DNA from: Azadirachta indica
Taxonomy: Eukaryota > Streptophyta > Magnoliopsida > Sapindales > Meliaceae
DNA length: 64,000 nt
Assembly: GCA_022749755.1 (NCBI GenBank)
Contig: CM040444.1
Span: 15,524,274 to 15,588,273, forward strand
Reading direction: 5' to 3'
Part shown: in pieces, positions 23,812-36,695 of the stretch
Layout of the letters: every line of letters begins with the position of its first letter
Position numbering within the stretch: the stretch's first letter is position 1
Notes under the pieces: model-generated
Told to the model about the DNA's origin: nothing
The model's input: only the letters and a program-made list of their open reading frames with translations
Database searches by the model: none
Program-made: the position numbers and the translations under genes

Positions 23812-26156
23812 TCAGTCTTCTGTCTCTTCCCTCTCCCTTGGGACAGCTCCAAAATGATTAACCAAAACATCTGCAAGTAAGGGCACCAAGTTCTTACAAG
23901 GGACACCTTTCTTGTAAATTTCTCCCAAATGTGAGTCACTACCAATTCTTCCTCCCAAGAAGACATCCACTCCTTCACAAGCTTTCCCATTTTCATCTCT
24001 TGTCATGCACCCCATGAATCCGATATCAGCAACTTGAACCTGTCCGCAGCTGTTAGGACACCCCGTCCAGTGCATCCTCACCGGCTTTGTCATATCTACT
24101 AGCCTCTCCACCTCCTCGGTTACCTTTAAGGCTCTAGCCTTTGTCTCTATGATTGCTTGTCCACAGAACTGATTGCCTGTGCATGCAACTAAACCTTTCA
24201 TGAGAATGGATGGCTCTGGTGAAAACTTGTTTTTCAATAAGGGCTCTTCGAGTAAGGCTTCAAGTTTTGAGTTCTCAATGTTGGGTATTACAATGTTTTG
24301 CTCAACTGTTAGGCGGAGTTCGCCTGAGCCATATCTGTCTGCTATACGAGCTAGTTCATCCATATCATCTGCTTGGACTCGACCAACTGGAATGTGAATA
24401 CCTACAAAGCTAAATCCTTCCTGTTTTTGTGGATGAACACCAAGATAGTCTCTCCTTTCCCATTGCTTCTGAACCAGGTCCTCGGAGGATGCTCTTTCAA
24501 GTCTTTGTTCAGGCATTCGCTTCACTACCTCCGTCCTGAATCCTTCAATGCCCTGCATTTGTTCAAAATCGGTTAGGTCAATCCGGAAATAAACATGAAT
24601 AAGACTTAGTAAGCATGATGAAGAAGTTGGAACACTAAATCACTCACCAGTTCATCGATTAGCCACATCATTCTTGTTTTTTGCCTGTTTCCTCTGGCGC
24701 CAAGATCTCTGAATGTCTCTAGTACTGCTTTGCAGACCGGGATAACATCATCAGCTGCAACCCAGGCATCAAGAGGAATTGCCTCTGCACATCTCTTGGG
24801 ACTAAAGAATCCACCCACCAGCAAATTGAATCCAAACTGTCCGTCCTTTGTAGCAGGCATGTAAGCAAGATCATTGATGTGAGGATGTTCATAAAGATCA
24901 TGTGAACCCACTACGCACACATTCCACTTCCTTGGCCTGCTCAAAATGAAAAACAAAATTAACAAAGTCAGGTCCTCTATGCAGCCCCTAGATTACTGAC
25001 CAATCCAATACGTATACAATTCCTGAAACAAATTTCAGTAATCTTCAATTAAAAGGAGAACTTACAAGTTAGTAATAGTAGGATTGCCCTGTGCATTTGC
25101 AGTGATGAAATGGGATAACAGGTTGGTATAAGGCCTTGTATCAACAATTTCAAATGGATCAATCCCCGCAAGAGGATTACCAACAGGGTTTCTAACATTG
25201 TCCATACCACTCTGCAGACTTGTCAAGCCAACTTCAGCAAGACCCTTAAGAATTTCCGGCACATCAGGCAAAATCACGCCACGAATTTGCCAGTTTTGCC
25301 TGGTTGTCACATCGGCACAACCATCCTTCCCATATTTCCTGATCACACTAGCTAAATACCTTGTTTGCTCACTTGTTGTTACCCCATTTGGTAGCTTCAA
25401 TCTCATCATAAATCTACCGTCTGATTACAGAAAAACAACCATGATTTATTAGATCACGAAAAACCAGTCAATCAGAATCATATAACTACTTTCCTGTTTA
25501 ATTATTGGTAGTCTAAGATCTTTTATTCGTAGTCTAAAAGCAAGAATAATTCTTGATTCCTCGAAATTTTGTTACAGATTGGATACAAATCCAGGGAACA
25601 ATCAGCAGAATATTCACATAGCTTTTAAAAGTTTTCAAGCATATGTCTTCCTTAATTTATTGAATGATCCAATCAGCGAGAGCTTAAGAAAACTATTAGA
25701 TCAATAAACTTTTCTAAAGTCAGATCGTTAATCTGAAACATCAAATGAAACAAACAAAATACGCGAGGCCTTACACTGATGTTTTCTCCTGTGAAACAAA
25801 CCAAGCCATTTGAGTCTAACATCAACATCATCCTTAGTAGTCTTAGCATTATCAATTTCCTCAATTGACAACTTAGCCAAATCTTCAACCCCATTCTCCA
25901 TAAAAAGCTTCATCGGCTCCTTCTCAATCTTCACCTTCTCCTGAGGATTAATACCTTGTCTAAACTTCTCCTTCAACACAAAGTACCCATCTCTCTCGTC
26001 CACTCTAGGCTCCAGCCTTCCCGCATCCACCTCAGGCGTCGCAGCAGGCGTCGCCACAGACGGCGTAGCAAGAACCCACGTCTTGGGCCGAGCAGAAGTG
26101 GCAGAAGACGGCAAGAAAGGTGAAGAACAACGTACTGAAAACGTTGATGAAGACAT
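23812..26156 (-). CDS. NIR1: Ferredoxin-nitrite reductase, chloroplastic
   Basis: Reduces nitrite to ammonium with six electrons from ferredoxin in the plastid stroma, the second step of nitrate assimilation. Four exons: 26156-25775, 25420-25066, 24936-24648, 24552-23812, all GT-AG, encoding 588 aa, the usual length. The first ~25-35 residues (MSSSTFSVRCSSPFLPSS...) are Ser-rich, acid-poor and look like a transit peptide. Mature-type sequence follows (RLEPRVDERDGYFVLKEKF). Both ferredoxin-like half domains are present. The [4Fe-4S]/sirohaem cysteines appear as ACTGNQFCGQ and TGCPNSCGQ, near residues 466, 472, 507 and 511. The C-terminus is FGAVPREREETED. The start is the ATG at 26156; the frame upstream has only a TTG. 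A nitrate-response-like element lies about 195 bases upstream. Confidence 0.97.
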
Positions 26157-26350
26157 AATAATGAACAATGCAAGCAGAAGTAGTAGATAACAAAAGCTAG
26201 CGCTGTGTTAATGGTTGTGGTGGTAAGGCAAAGTGAACGAAGCGAGAAATGAAGAGTGTGGCGGTTAAGTAATGGACAAGAAGGCCAAAGGGAAGGGAAC
26301 CTTTAGAAGGAAGTAGAGGGCGAGAATTGTTTGTAGTTAGACTAAGAAGG

Positions 26351-26373
26351 CTTTTGGATGTCGTTAAGGGTCA
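26351..26373 (-). promoter_or_regulatory. Candidate nitrate-responsive element (NRE) of NiR
   Basis: On the minus strand the sequence is TGACCCTT, ten bases, then AAAAG. The known NRE of NiR promoters is TGACYCTT-N10-AAGRG, bound by NIN-like proteins. The left half is perfect and the right half close, and its position upstream of the NiR ATG is right. Confidence 0.6.
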
Positions 26374-28366
26374 AGTTTAGTTGTTTTCTCTGTGTCTTTA
26401 GAATAGTAAGTTTTTGGAGGTGACGAGAAGCTGACAGCAGGTTTTTATTACAATTTTATATTACCTTCACGTTGTCAACTACTACTGTTGCCGCTGCTGC
26501 CGCTGTTTCTGTTTTTATCATGAAACACTCAATATATCATTTTTTTTTAAATTGTTAAAAATTCATTTTCATTTTTTTTATTAATCTTATTACTTTTATT
26601 TTAATCTATAAACTGGATTTGTCCATCTACTAATTCCAGAAAACCTCTTTTTTTTTAAAAAAAAAAAAAAAAAAAAGAGATCTTGAAGATTTGATGATTG
26701 TGAATTGAGTTATAAGCAAAAGGTGTCAGCAACGCCGGCTGGAATGAGAAAGGATTAATTTTAATGGTACGTACATTAAGTTTGGTGCTTCTGGTGGTAT
26801 AATAATAATAATAATGGGAGCTAATTATTTAAATTCATATATGAACAAATCCATTGAATTCAGTTTTAATGCAATAGAGATAGTCGAAGGGCCAGAATTG
26901 GCTTGTTAGCTGTTGCTCAGGTCTTCTTTTCCTAAATTTTCATGCGCACGAGTTTTATTGTCTCACGATTCACCCGAAATCTCCCGAGCGTTACTCATGA
27001 TTTAAGGGACAAAAGGGCATTACAGTCATTTTGTTTTCTTTAAACAGTCAACCCACGCTCAAGCTGCTCTGCCGTTTATACAAGGGCTGAAACTGTCATT
27101 TCGAAAAAAAAATCTCATTCCTCTGTTGCATGCCAAAATTTTAATGAGTATAATTTATGATTTTTAAATAAATATATAATTTATTTATTTATATCAAATT
27201 GGTCCACAATCTCTATGTAAAGAACTCAAATACCTTTTAGTGTTAGGTTATATACTTTTAAATAAACTTATCTCATCTCCAAATGGGCAGTTCCACTTAG
27301 GTCAAAGTAACAAGGATAGAAATAGTTTGATAAAAATTTTCAAGCTATACTCAATGTAATGTAATATCAAGGTCATGAATTTGTTTGATAGAAATGAATA
27401 AATTATATCTTTACTTAAAAAAAGAAAAAATCAAGGATCTTAATGCTAATTACCAAACTAAAATATAAATATTTCGTACCAAAAAAGGAAGAAAATCTAA
27501 ACTTCACAGTACATGTGCGGGCCAAAATAGTGTTTTGACTCTGAAATAAGGTACGCGGCAAAGCGCGGGGTCAAAAGAAACCGACTTAAGGGCTAAGGAG
27601 CTGGACTTTAACCTTACGGACCACCCAAGAGTCACCGGCTCGACGCGCCGCCAACCACCCCCCTACCCCCGGTTTTTGACAATTCGTCTTACCAATATCC
27701 TAAAATTTTTTCTTCTGGAGGAAATAATATTTATATATTTTATATTTTTATAAGAATGAATAAAAAATGTATGGAGTAAAAATAATAAAATATGTAATAA
27801 TAAAGTAATTTTATTTCATTAGTTCGTATATAAAATTTCTAAAAGAATTCATATTCTTAGTATTGTTGTTATTATATAGTTAGTATTTCTGTTAATACTA
27901 CTAGTATCAAAGTTAATTGTAGGCAAATGATGTGATATTAATGTTGCATAGAGGTTGCTCTCTGAAGGAACAAGATTGAGATTGACAAAGACAAACGAAT
28001 TTGAGTACTACTGCTACTAATCCCTACACCGGTTGATAAGTATTTTGATTTTGGGATTGAGTCTGACCACTTGTACTAAAACGTAACGTAATATTATAAT
28101 AATGCATTTTGGCTACCATTACCAATACATTGCGTTTGCACCCAAACAATTTAAACATTTTAAAAAAAAAAAATTAATTGATGGCAGCGAAGCAGATCTT
28201 CTGATGTAAATTAGTTGTCCATCCCATCCGATCCTGTCATACCTGGTCGCACTATTTTCTATTAACCTTTATATTTGCAATACTAAGTCTTCATTTCATT
28301 GGCTATTTCAAGTTTGTTTCATAGAAAAGATATTTTCAATTTTATAGTTTTCCTTTCTGCATTGGT
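26374..28366. other. Intergenic DNA between NiR promoter and FucT 3' end
   Basis: No gene seen. Contains (AAT)n near 26800-26816 and a distinct GC-rich patch at 27545-27680 (GGCAAAGCGCGGGG, CGGCTCGACGCGCCGCC) that I could not assign to a gene or element. Confidence 0.4.
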
Positions 28367-28394
28367 GGATGGATGGATGGATGGATGGATGGAT
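28367..28394 (+). repeat. (GGAT)n microsatellite
   Basis: About seven perfect GGAT copies. Confidence 0.95.
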
Positions 28395-28633
28395 TCATTC
28401 TGGGGAGGGTTTAACTGGTGCCGCTGATTCAAGTGACAAGAGACAAAGAACACAGTTTCCAAGAAAAACTTAGATGACAAAGATCAAGTAGAATAATTTT
28501 TGTTTGGTCCCATTTCTTGCCCAGCACTGCAGTATGTATGTTATTGTTATGCATGTAATTTATGCCACAAAGACAACTGTTTCTTTTTTACAGAAGACAG
28601 CCACTAACAAACAGAATGCCGACTCAGATCCTT

Positions 28634-28672
28634 ACACTAACACTAACACTAACACTAACACTAACACTAACA
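28634..28672 (+). repeat. Hexanucleotide repeat (ACACTA)n
   Basis: About six perfect copies of the hexamer in tandem. Confidence 0.95.
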
Positions 28673-29057
28673 CCATATTGTCATTAGATTAAGGTTTCAA
28701 TGACAAATAATCACGGCAGCCATTCACTAGCTTTTGATTTTTCTGCCACTCATTTCCTGATAGGAGAGCAATTCAAAGAGCTCTTCAGTAATTTATAATA
28801 TGCAATGAAAGTTTTGAATCTATTAGGTACACAAGTGGTTTGGCTTACTCCAAATAACCCAATGCTACTTTTCAAGTGTTGTTTCTTTCCTACAATCTAG
28901 CAGCTCCAAACCCTAGTGAAAAACATGGGGATATACATTCCAAGCAAGCATTATATGAAAGCTTTACAGCCACATGAAATTGCCTTTTGATCTCTTTGCA
29001 AATATTTCAGCAAGCTGAAACTTGTTATCCTCCATGCTCCACAGTTTAAACTTAAAT

Positions 29058-32000
29058 CTAGACAAATATAACTTCAAACTTGGTACAGGGTTTGCTTTCT
29101 ATGTGTCTTTGGAGGTCGGCATCCCTTTCAAATTTGAAGCCATACAAAGCCTGTCTTTGTGTCAAGCCAACAGGGTATATTCTGTAAATTTTCAGTTCAT
29201 CGCCACCTCTTATGCTTTTTGGTCTCTCTTCCTTCCAAATTGGCACATGTTTAAGAGAATTGAATTTTGTCAGCACTGCAGATTCCAATGCCTTTAACGT
29301 CAAACTTCCAGCCCTGCCCATCAGAAAAGGAAATCAATATTTTCTGCAGGGTTCAATTTCTATTGTCTATTTATTTTAGAAGATAGGCACCAGTTCACTA
29401 GAAAATTGAACATTCCATAATATAAATTTCTCTGAAACAAGAAATAAATTTGATAAACAAAACCACGACCAATAAAAAGGTGAGGAGGTATACCTCAAGA
29501 AAATGGATTCCATCTTGAATCTACCTCTTTCTCTGACATACAGATGATAAACAGTTTTTGAGCCTCTGGCGCACTTGCAAGGACGTTTTTTGAAATGAGG
29601 GCTTGCTTCTTCTGCCTCCCGAACCGTTGTTGCCAGGTAAATACAGAGACGACATGATGAATGTACTGCAGCCATATCCACAAGTGCCTTGAAAGAATCA
29701 GAGGGGCCCTCATACTTCCACCTATTGAATTAACATTTCGTTAGTAACAAGACACTCGTACCAACCAGATATGAAATCAAATAAGCAAGAACTACTTGTA
29801 AGATGCCCACTGTCTACTATTTCCTTGGGGGTGGGTTGGTGGTGTTAAGTACTTCAGTTAAACTTTTACGACCACAGCACAGTTCAGTTACCCATTTTGA
29901 GCCTCACCTTAATGACTGATTAAATGCATCAGGATTTTGTGCAAGTTCTTTCATGGTCTTTGCAACAGACTTGGCATCTTCTAGCTCCCGGATATGTAAA
30001 ATTGAATTTGGAGAAGGAGCAAAATCTTGAATATTTGGAGCACCAACAACCACAGGGATTGTCCCTACAAAATTTTGATATCCATGTTATCATCCAAACC
30101 ATGAAAAGTTTCTTAATTGTTTGTACAAAACTCCATCTATTTACACATTATCCTTCTGAAACACAAATTTTCCCATACATAATCAGTCGTACTAAGCAAT
30201 TAAATTTGAGTACAACTTGGAAATTGGGAAATGAAAACTATGCCATTTTGCTTAGGTAGACCAATACAGAAGAGGACTTCAGAAATTTGTCAAATCCTTT
30301 GGTTACAAAGGTGTTGCGGCGGCCAGCTGTAATACATCATTCTTCACTATAGAAATGAGAGTGAAAGAGACGTGTAATTTTCATACCAGCAACAAGAGAC
30401 TGGAAGAACTTTTCAGTGACATAATCCTCCTCATTAGAATTTTCAAAGGCCAAGCTAAATTTATAGCGCTTCAGAGTTTCCACTTTATCCACTGCAGATA
30501 TATTGAGGAAAAAAAATGTGTAAGATGATCATTATCCAGAAGCATATACAAAAATAAGTGAGATAAAAAGTCCTCTCAAATTCAAACATCAAAACATAAT
30601 ATATCAACTCATCAGTCAGCAGATTGAAAAATGTATGTAACAATATAATTACTAAAATTAATAGCATCTTAAGTGGTGGCTAACTTTCCTGCCTTCACTC
30701 ACTCATTTTCAATCATCAAAGCAGAAAGGCAATTTTTGTTTTTGCAGCAAGGCACCCCCAATGAACTTTAAAAGTGATTTTTCCTGCCCTCATTATAATT
30801 AACAAACCACCAGTTTCTATAGAAGTAAATAAGTTTTGTTTAAAGACAAACGTTATTTGTAGAAAGATCTCCTACACTCCAGAAACATAGTCTCTTCCCT
30901 GAAGTCTTATTTCCAAAATTCCACCTCATGTCAGATAAATCAATTTCGCAGGGGCGACCTAATCCTGACAACCAGACTACTGAATTACCAGCGTTACGAA
31001 ATTAAAGAGAAGCTGGAATATTTGAGCAGAAAAAGACAGATCATATCATGATATCATATTGAAATAGTGGCAATTGATTGACCATATCACCAATATGGCA
31101 TTATGATACCATTATACAGTAGCATAAACTTCAATAAATGGAAGGCAAACCAAAAGGTCACAAAAGGAAGACCAAGACAAAACCCCACACGCCAAAACTA
31201 TAAAATTCTTAGGAATGATCATATCATAATAGATGCTAACAGATTATGTTAGTTTCAGACAGGAAAGAGGTATCAGTTCAAATATAACTATTATAGATAT
31301 CAATAACCATTAGACATTCACTGGCGCCCACCTCTCCCATCACGAGTCCGGTGGCAACCACCATATGAATCTATCTTGATATTTTCCCTTTCAAGCACTT
31401 CAAGAGCTTGCAAGCGAAAGTTGCGAGCACCACAGTTTGAAATGAAAGCAGCTGCAAGGGCAGTTTCAGTCTTTGGCTGCACTGGAGCCATGATATCATA
31501 CTCAGCCCAGGAAAAATATCCAACGGGAACATCCGATGAGAGACTAGTTGTCATTACAATTGAATATCCCCTCCTAGAAAACAATACAAAGATTGAAATT
31601 TCAGTCAGACTGATATTTTTTGGACAAAAGAAGAATGTCCTTTTTCAAGTGAACGACTTTAATAGGTGATAAATGTGATGTATGAAAAACAAGAAAAGGC
31701 TATTTCATGTCTGCATGGATGAGAATAGAGTTTTCAAACCTAAGCACCTGCACTTAAAAGTAATCAATTCAGTCAAAGAAATCAGCACCCACAAAAAAAG
31801 AGCCCTGTCCATCTCCAGAGAAGCAAGGCCAAAACACTTCAACGAGTCCAAGATCATACAAACTCTCTCATTTTTCTCACATTAAATAGCATGCACATTT
31901 TTTTTAATTCCTGATGTGGAATTTCATTTCTACAACAAAATAATTAAGAAAAGGATGAATAAAACTTACAGTTTAAACATTCCACTAGTTTTAAAATAAA

Positions 32001-34497
32001 AGAAACAATGGAAATAATACAAACACAGAAAAGAGTTTGAATAATTCGTGCATGACAGTATGTGTCAGTGTAAGCACAGATTCGATGCTATCACCAACAC
32101 CCAACCCAAAGGTGAAAAAGGAAAACACAAACAGCATACACAAAACATACGAACACAACAAACAAATTTTGGAAAAACACCAAAATGCACTTCAAATTAG
32201 GCAGATAAATTTTAAACCAATGCTTTCATTTTAAGTAAACAGGTCCCCATTGCTCATTGCTGAGAGGGAGTAAAATTATCATAATTTGCACCTCTCACAA
32301 CAGTGCATTCCACTATCATGATAATTTGTACCTCTTCCAAAACCATTCCCAATATAGTTTACTGTTTTACCTGTCTTTGACCAAATACATCAACGATATT
32401 ATTGTTTTCTTTTTACTGGAACACAGGCTCCTCTGAGTTCTTAGAACGCTTTCAGTATGCTCCAGAAATGTTTTGTACCCAAATATTCATGGCACAAACA
32501 AAATTTTATACCACAGTGTCTCTCAGCTGTGAATAGCTTTAATATGATTTAGTCCCAGACACCAATGGCATTTGCAAAAAGGCTTAATCCCTACTTTTCC
32601 ATGCACAAGATCAATGAATGTGGAGCAAAAACTGTTTAACATATACTTTTAAAAGTCAGAATATACATTCCTTTTTCCTCAAAGAGAAGATAATGCAATA
32701 AAACTTACCATGTCAAACTAGAAACGAGATCTATAATACCCAACTGGTTCTTTCTCTTTACATCTTTCCTACCTAAAACTCACTGTGAATTAAACTGCCA
32801 TCATGGCTTTGCTCCTTGTTAGACGAAATTGTTTAATCTAGAATTAAATTGACCCACCAAAGAGCTAAAAATTAGTTTAACGAACACCCTCTCAATTCCC
32901 CTCCATGTTGCTTAAAGTTGACTAATGAACAAAGTATCTTTGCTTCTCAATATTAAACAAAGTCATTATAGACAGTGCTTACCCACCGTCGTGCCTGAGC
33001 AATATTATTCTCAGCATAGTAGTGGGCCGATTCCATCGAACGGAGCACACTAGCTGTTCCAGGTTGTTGTGGAGAACCAAATGCAGCATCAGGTTGCCTA
33101 TCTGGATCATGTCCAAACTTGCACCCCACATCACAAGTTTTCCACTCCTAGACAGCATGCAACAGGATGTTCAGAGTAGCTAGATAAGCAAGATAGAACT
33201 AAAACATAACATTAGTCAATTGAGTCTCCAACACCCATCAAAACCCACAAATTTCAATTCACAGAAACATCACAGGTAGAAAGAACATTTCTGAAAATGA
33301 CAAGATTAAATGTTGGACTGGCACCAATATCATTTAAAATTTGTGACAAAAAGATTAAATGCCGAAAAAAGGAAAAAGGTTCACAAAAGTTCAAATAATT
33401 TTCTACTATACCTTATACATCCTATAGTTTAAAGAACATGTTAAAACTAATATCAATTTAACAGAGGGAAACAAAATACTGGATCCATCTTTCACTTTAT
33501 GAGAAGCAATTAAATTTTAAACTAATTGAAATCCACGATATAGTCCATCTCTACATTGAATATGGAGCGCATACTCTAAATTAACAGAAACAGAGCCAAA
33601 AACAACAACTTATCAACAAATGTGATGCCTACACGTGCACACTGGTTTCAATTTTTTAGTTTGCTGTCACTTTTAAGATTTTGTTGCCCAAAGTGCAAAC
33701 AGACATAAAACGATTAAGTCAACGAAAATTAATTGAGGGTAACTTCTAAATTGGTTATCAAAATTAAATAACCTCGGTCAAGAAAAGGATATTGGCCATA
33801 AACGTGCAAGTCAAATATTGCTAACAAGCAAGCTATAATGGATTTTGGTCTATTCTCACTTTCTGAAGATAAAACCGTACTCAATACCACAGAATTAATC
33901 TCTATGCTACTTAAATTTTACAATCAACGAAACCAACCGACGAAAAGAAAATTTTCATGATTTGTTGACAACAAAAAAAATAGTTAAAATCAACATGAGC
34001 AACAAAATTCATCAGTACAATTGAATAAAGACCGAAATCACGTAAAATAATGATAAAAGATAGCAGCTTTAACAAACCTGCTCAGCCCCAACAACCAAGA
34101 TAGGATCCTTCTCAAAATCTCTTGAATAAACCACAGAATCCTCCCTCTCCAACCACTCCTCACAACTGTCTGAATCAGAATCCTGGCCGCCAATTATTTC
34201 GGTCAACACCAAGCCATCAGTGCCACCACCAATCTCCTCCATTTCACTTGATAGAGGTGGTTTGTAGAAGATATCAGTTAAGGAATCGAACATAGCAGCG
34301 TTTTTGGCCATGTCGAGACGACCTAAGAATCCGATCTCTGCTATAACCACAAGCGCCACAACAAAAGGCATCAAATTTGAAAATTTCTTCTTCGACGTTG
34401 AAGAATTTGAAGATGACCCATTTTCAGATATCGGCAATACTTCTTGTTGTGAGCTGTTGCCCGTTCTTCCTCCTCTTAGATTAGAGAGAATACCCAT
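29058..34497 (-). CDS. FUT12: Glycoprotein 3-alpha-L-fucosyltransferase (core FucT, FUT11/FUT12 type)
   Basis: Adds alpha-1,3-fucose to the proximal GlcNAc of N-glycans in the Golgi, using GDP-fucose (family GT10). Seven exons: 34497-34078, 33147-32987, 31573-31332, 30491-30387, 30064-29908, 29721-29494, 29313-29058, all GT-AG and in frame, 522 aa. A short cytoplasmic N-terminus is followed by one signal anchor near residues 40-58 ([18 protein letters not shown]), typical of a type II Golgi protein. The stem contains [18 protein letters not shown]. The catalytic part has [34 protein letters not shown] and the GT10 signature [16 protein letters not shown]. The C-terminal Cys-rich plant extension ([18 protein letters not shown]) ends EVIFV. 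The ATG at 34497 matches the Arabidopsis MG(V/I)(F/L)SNLRG start. Confidence 0.95.
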
Positions 34498-36695
34498 CAA
34501 GAGAAAGTGTCGGAAAATAAAAGTACTCCCTGTCTGAGGTTTGCGTTTTCTTCTTCGGGTTTCTCTTTCTTGGGAAACTGAGAGAGTGATAATTAATTGG
34601 GACTGTTAATGAGGTTTTAAGAGGAGATTAAATTACGTGTTTTGCATCAGTTTATCCGCTTTTAATCAATTGAAATTTCAATTACAAGCACGAAAAAGAA
34701 TCATACATTGAAAGTCTTCGCCGTGTTGCTTTAAATTCCAGTTGTGTCTAGGGCTACATATATCCACAAAGGTGGTGCCTTTACTTGGTCAAAGTCTTTT
34801 TTGAAATTAAACAAATAAACATATTTTATAAAAAAAAAAATTGAAATCGAAAGTGATTTTAAATTATGTGTATTAAAGTACTTTATTGCAACTTTCTTCT
34901 TTGAATAAAAATAAATTTAAATTCGTAAAATAATTAATTAGCAAAACATAAATAAAAAGTTACATGACTGGTATCCACCCAATAGTGAAAGGACATCTTG
35001 TTTCTGAATAAATATAGATATAGAAATGATAAGTTAATTTTAGTACACTTACAAAAATTAGAGGAAATAAATTATTGTATTATGTAAATTCAATATTTAG
35101 ACTAATGTTTTAAACAATATTTTCATGGATCCATGAAATTTGTGGCTAATTATATTTGACGCCTCTAACTACAATTTTTTTTTTTTTTAAGAATATTGAT
35201 TTTTTTTATTAAATATGATAAAATATGTTTCTAATTATATGTTTTCGGATTTTTGCATAGCGTAGACGGGACAACAAAATTTAATGTACATGAATTGACA
35301 TCATGTCTTTATAATTATATTAAGAAATAAAGATACTATATCAATTTCATGTAAATGGACAATCTACTGTACAAAGTTCACATACACATTGATTTCAGTT
35401 TACCTAATTAATTAGCATTCTCGTGATTTAACTTGTTAAATCATCATTTTTGGCAAATCCCTACGCAAAGGAGTAGTGCTTTTATGTTCTGTTTCTGGAA
35501 CAAACCGACAATATAAATTGTATTTCTCAAAATAATAAATAATTATAAAGAAAAAATATCAAAAATATAACCATTAATAAATTACAGTAAAAAAAAAATT
35601 TTACTAATTGAATAGAGATTTAGAATTGGTGAACAGTTGCATCCAACTAGGGTGGTTATTATTTGATTTGGTGATTAATTAGAGAGTTCCGGCAACTCAA
35701 CTAATTTAATTTCAGTTTCACGATGGATAATATAATATATCGATTAAAGAGAATTACAACGCACATGAAAAAGAGTTTATACAAAGTTAAAATAAGAAAC
35801 AAATGAAACGTAGAATAAAACGTTAATTAAAGGGGGGAAAAAATCACTAATTCCATTAGCGTTGTTTAACAAATATATAATGTATAATTTTCGATGTCAC
35901 CAGTGACCTTTTTTGGTCTTTCCGTTCATCCTAATATTTGCCACACCATCATACAGAAAAAGTCTTGGATTGGACTACAATCATTTTATTTTTATACGTT
36001 ATCTATGCACTTATTAAATAATGTTTTATGAGAAAATTTTATTGCAACAATGTTTTAGGTAAATGTTTCTCCTATCCCATAAATGTGAGGCCATGATAGA
36101 AATCGACGGCTACAAAGGAAGAAACAATGCAAAACCAATAGAAAAGCAAAGTGGAACTCCAGAGAAATCTAGATCATGATAGAAATGGAACAGCCAGAGA
36201 ATACTGGAGAAAGAAAAGAAAATTATTATTGGTTGATACCTAACTCATTAGCAATATAACACACAAATTGTGTTTCCTGTCTACTACTTCTATGAAAGCT
36301 TCCATATTTCCATGTACAATGCATTCAAGCTACAAAATTGAGGTGCAAAACATGAATATAAAGAATATTTCATCTCTCTCAAATAGGTAGCTTCTTGTTT
36401 GTTATCCTCTTACCATCACATTGCAACTACCGTACAGCTTAACCAGCATACGCCTGCAAGCTCTGCCCCAGATATATGAATTTATTTTCTTCTGATTTAA
36501 TCTTCATCAAAAATCTCCTGCTAGCAGCACTAAATATCTCCCAGCAAAAATGACACCAACACTTTCTCGTGGCATTTGTCTACATTTCTTCAGCAAGAAA
36601 CTGGAGAAAAGCATAAATACAATCCCACTGAATCTTCTTTCTTTTGGTGTATGTGTAAAAGGTTTATGTTTTGAAATTCAGTTAAACCTCACTAA
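34498..36695. other. Intergenic DNA: FucT promoter and COR27-like 3' flank
   Basis: Right of 34497 lies the FucT leader and promoter (no clear TATA). The middle is AT-rich without genes. About 36300-36695 is probably 3' UTR of the next gene. Confidence 0.4.
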
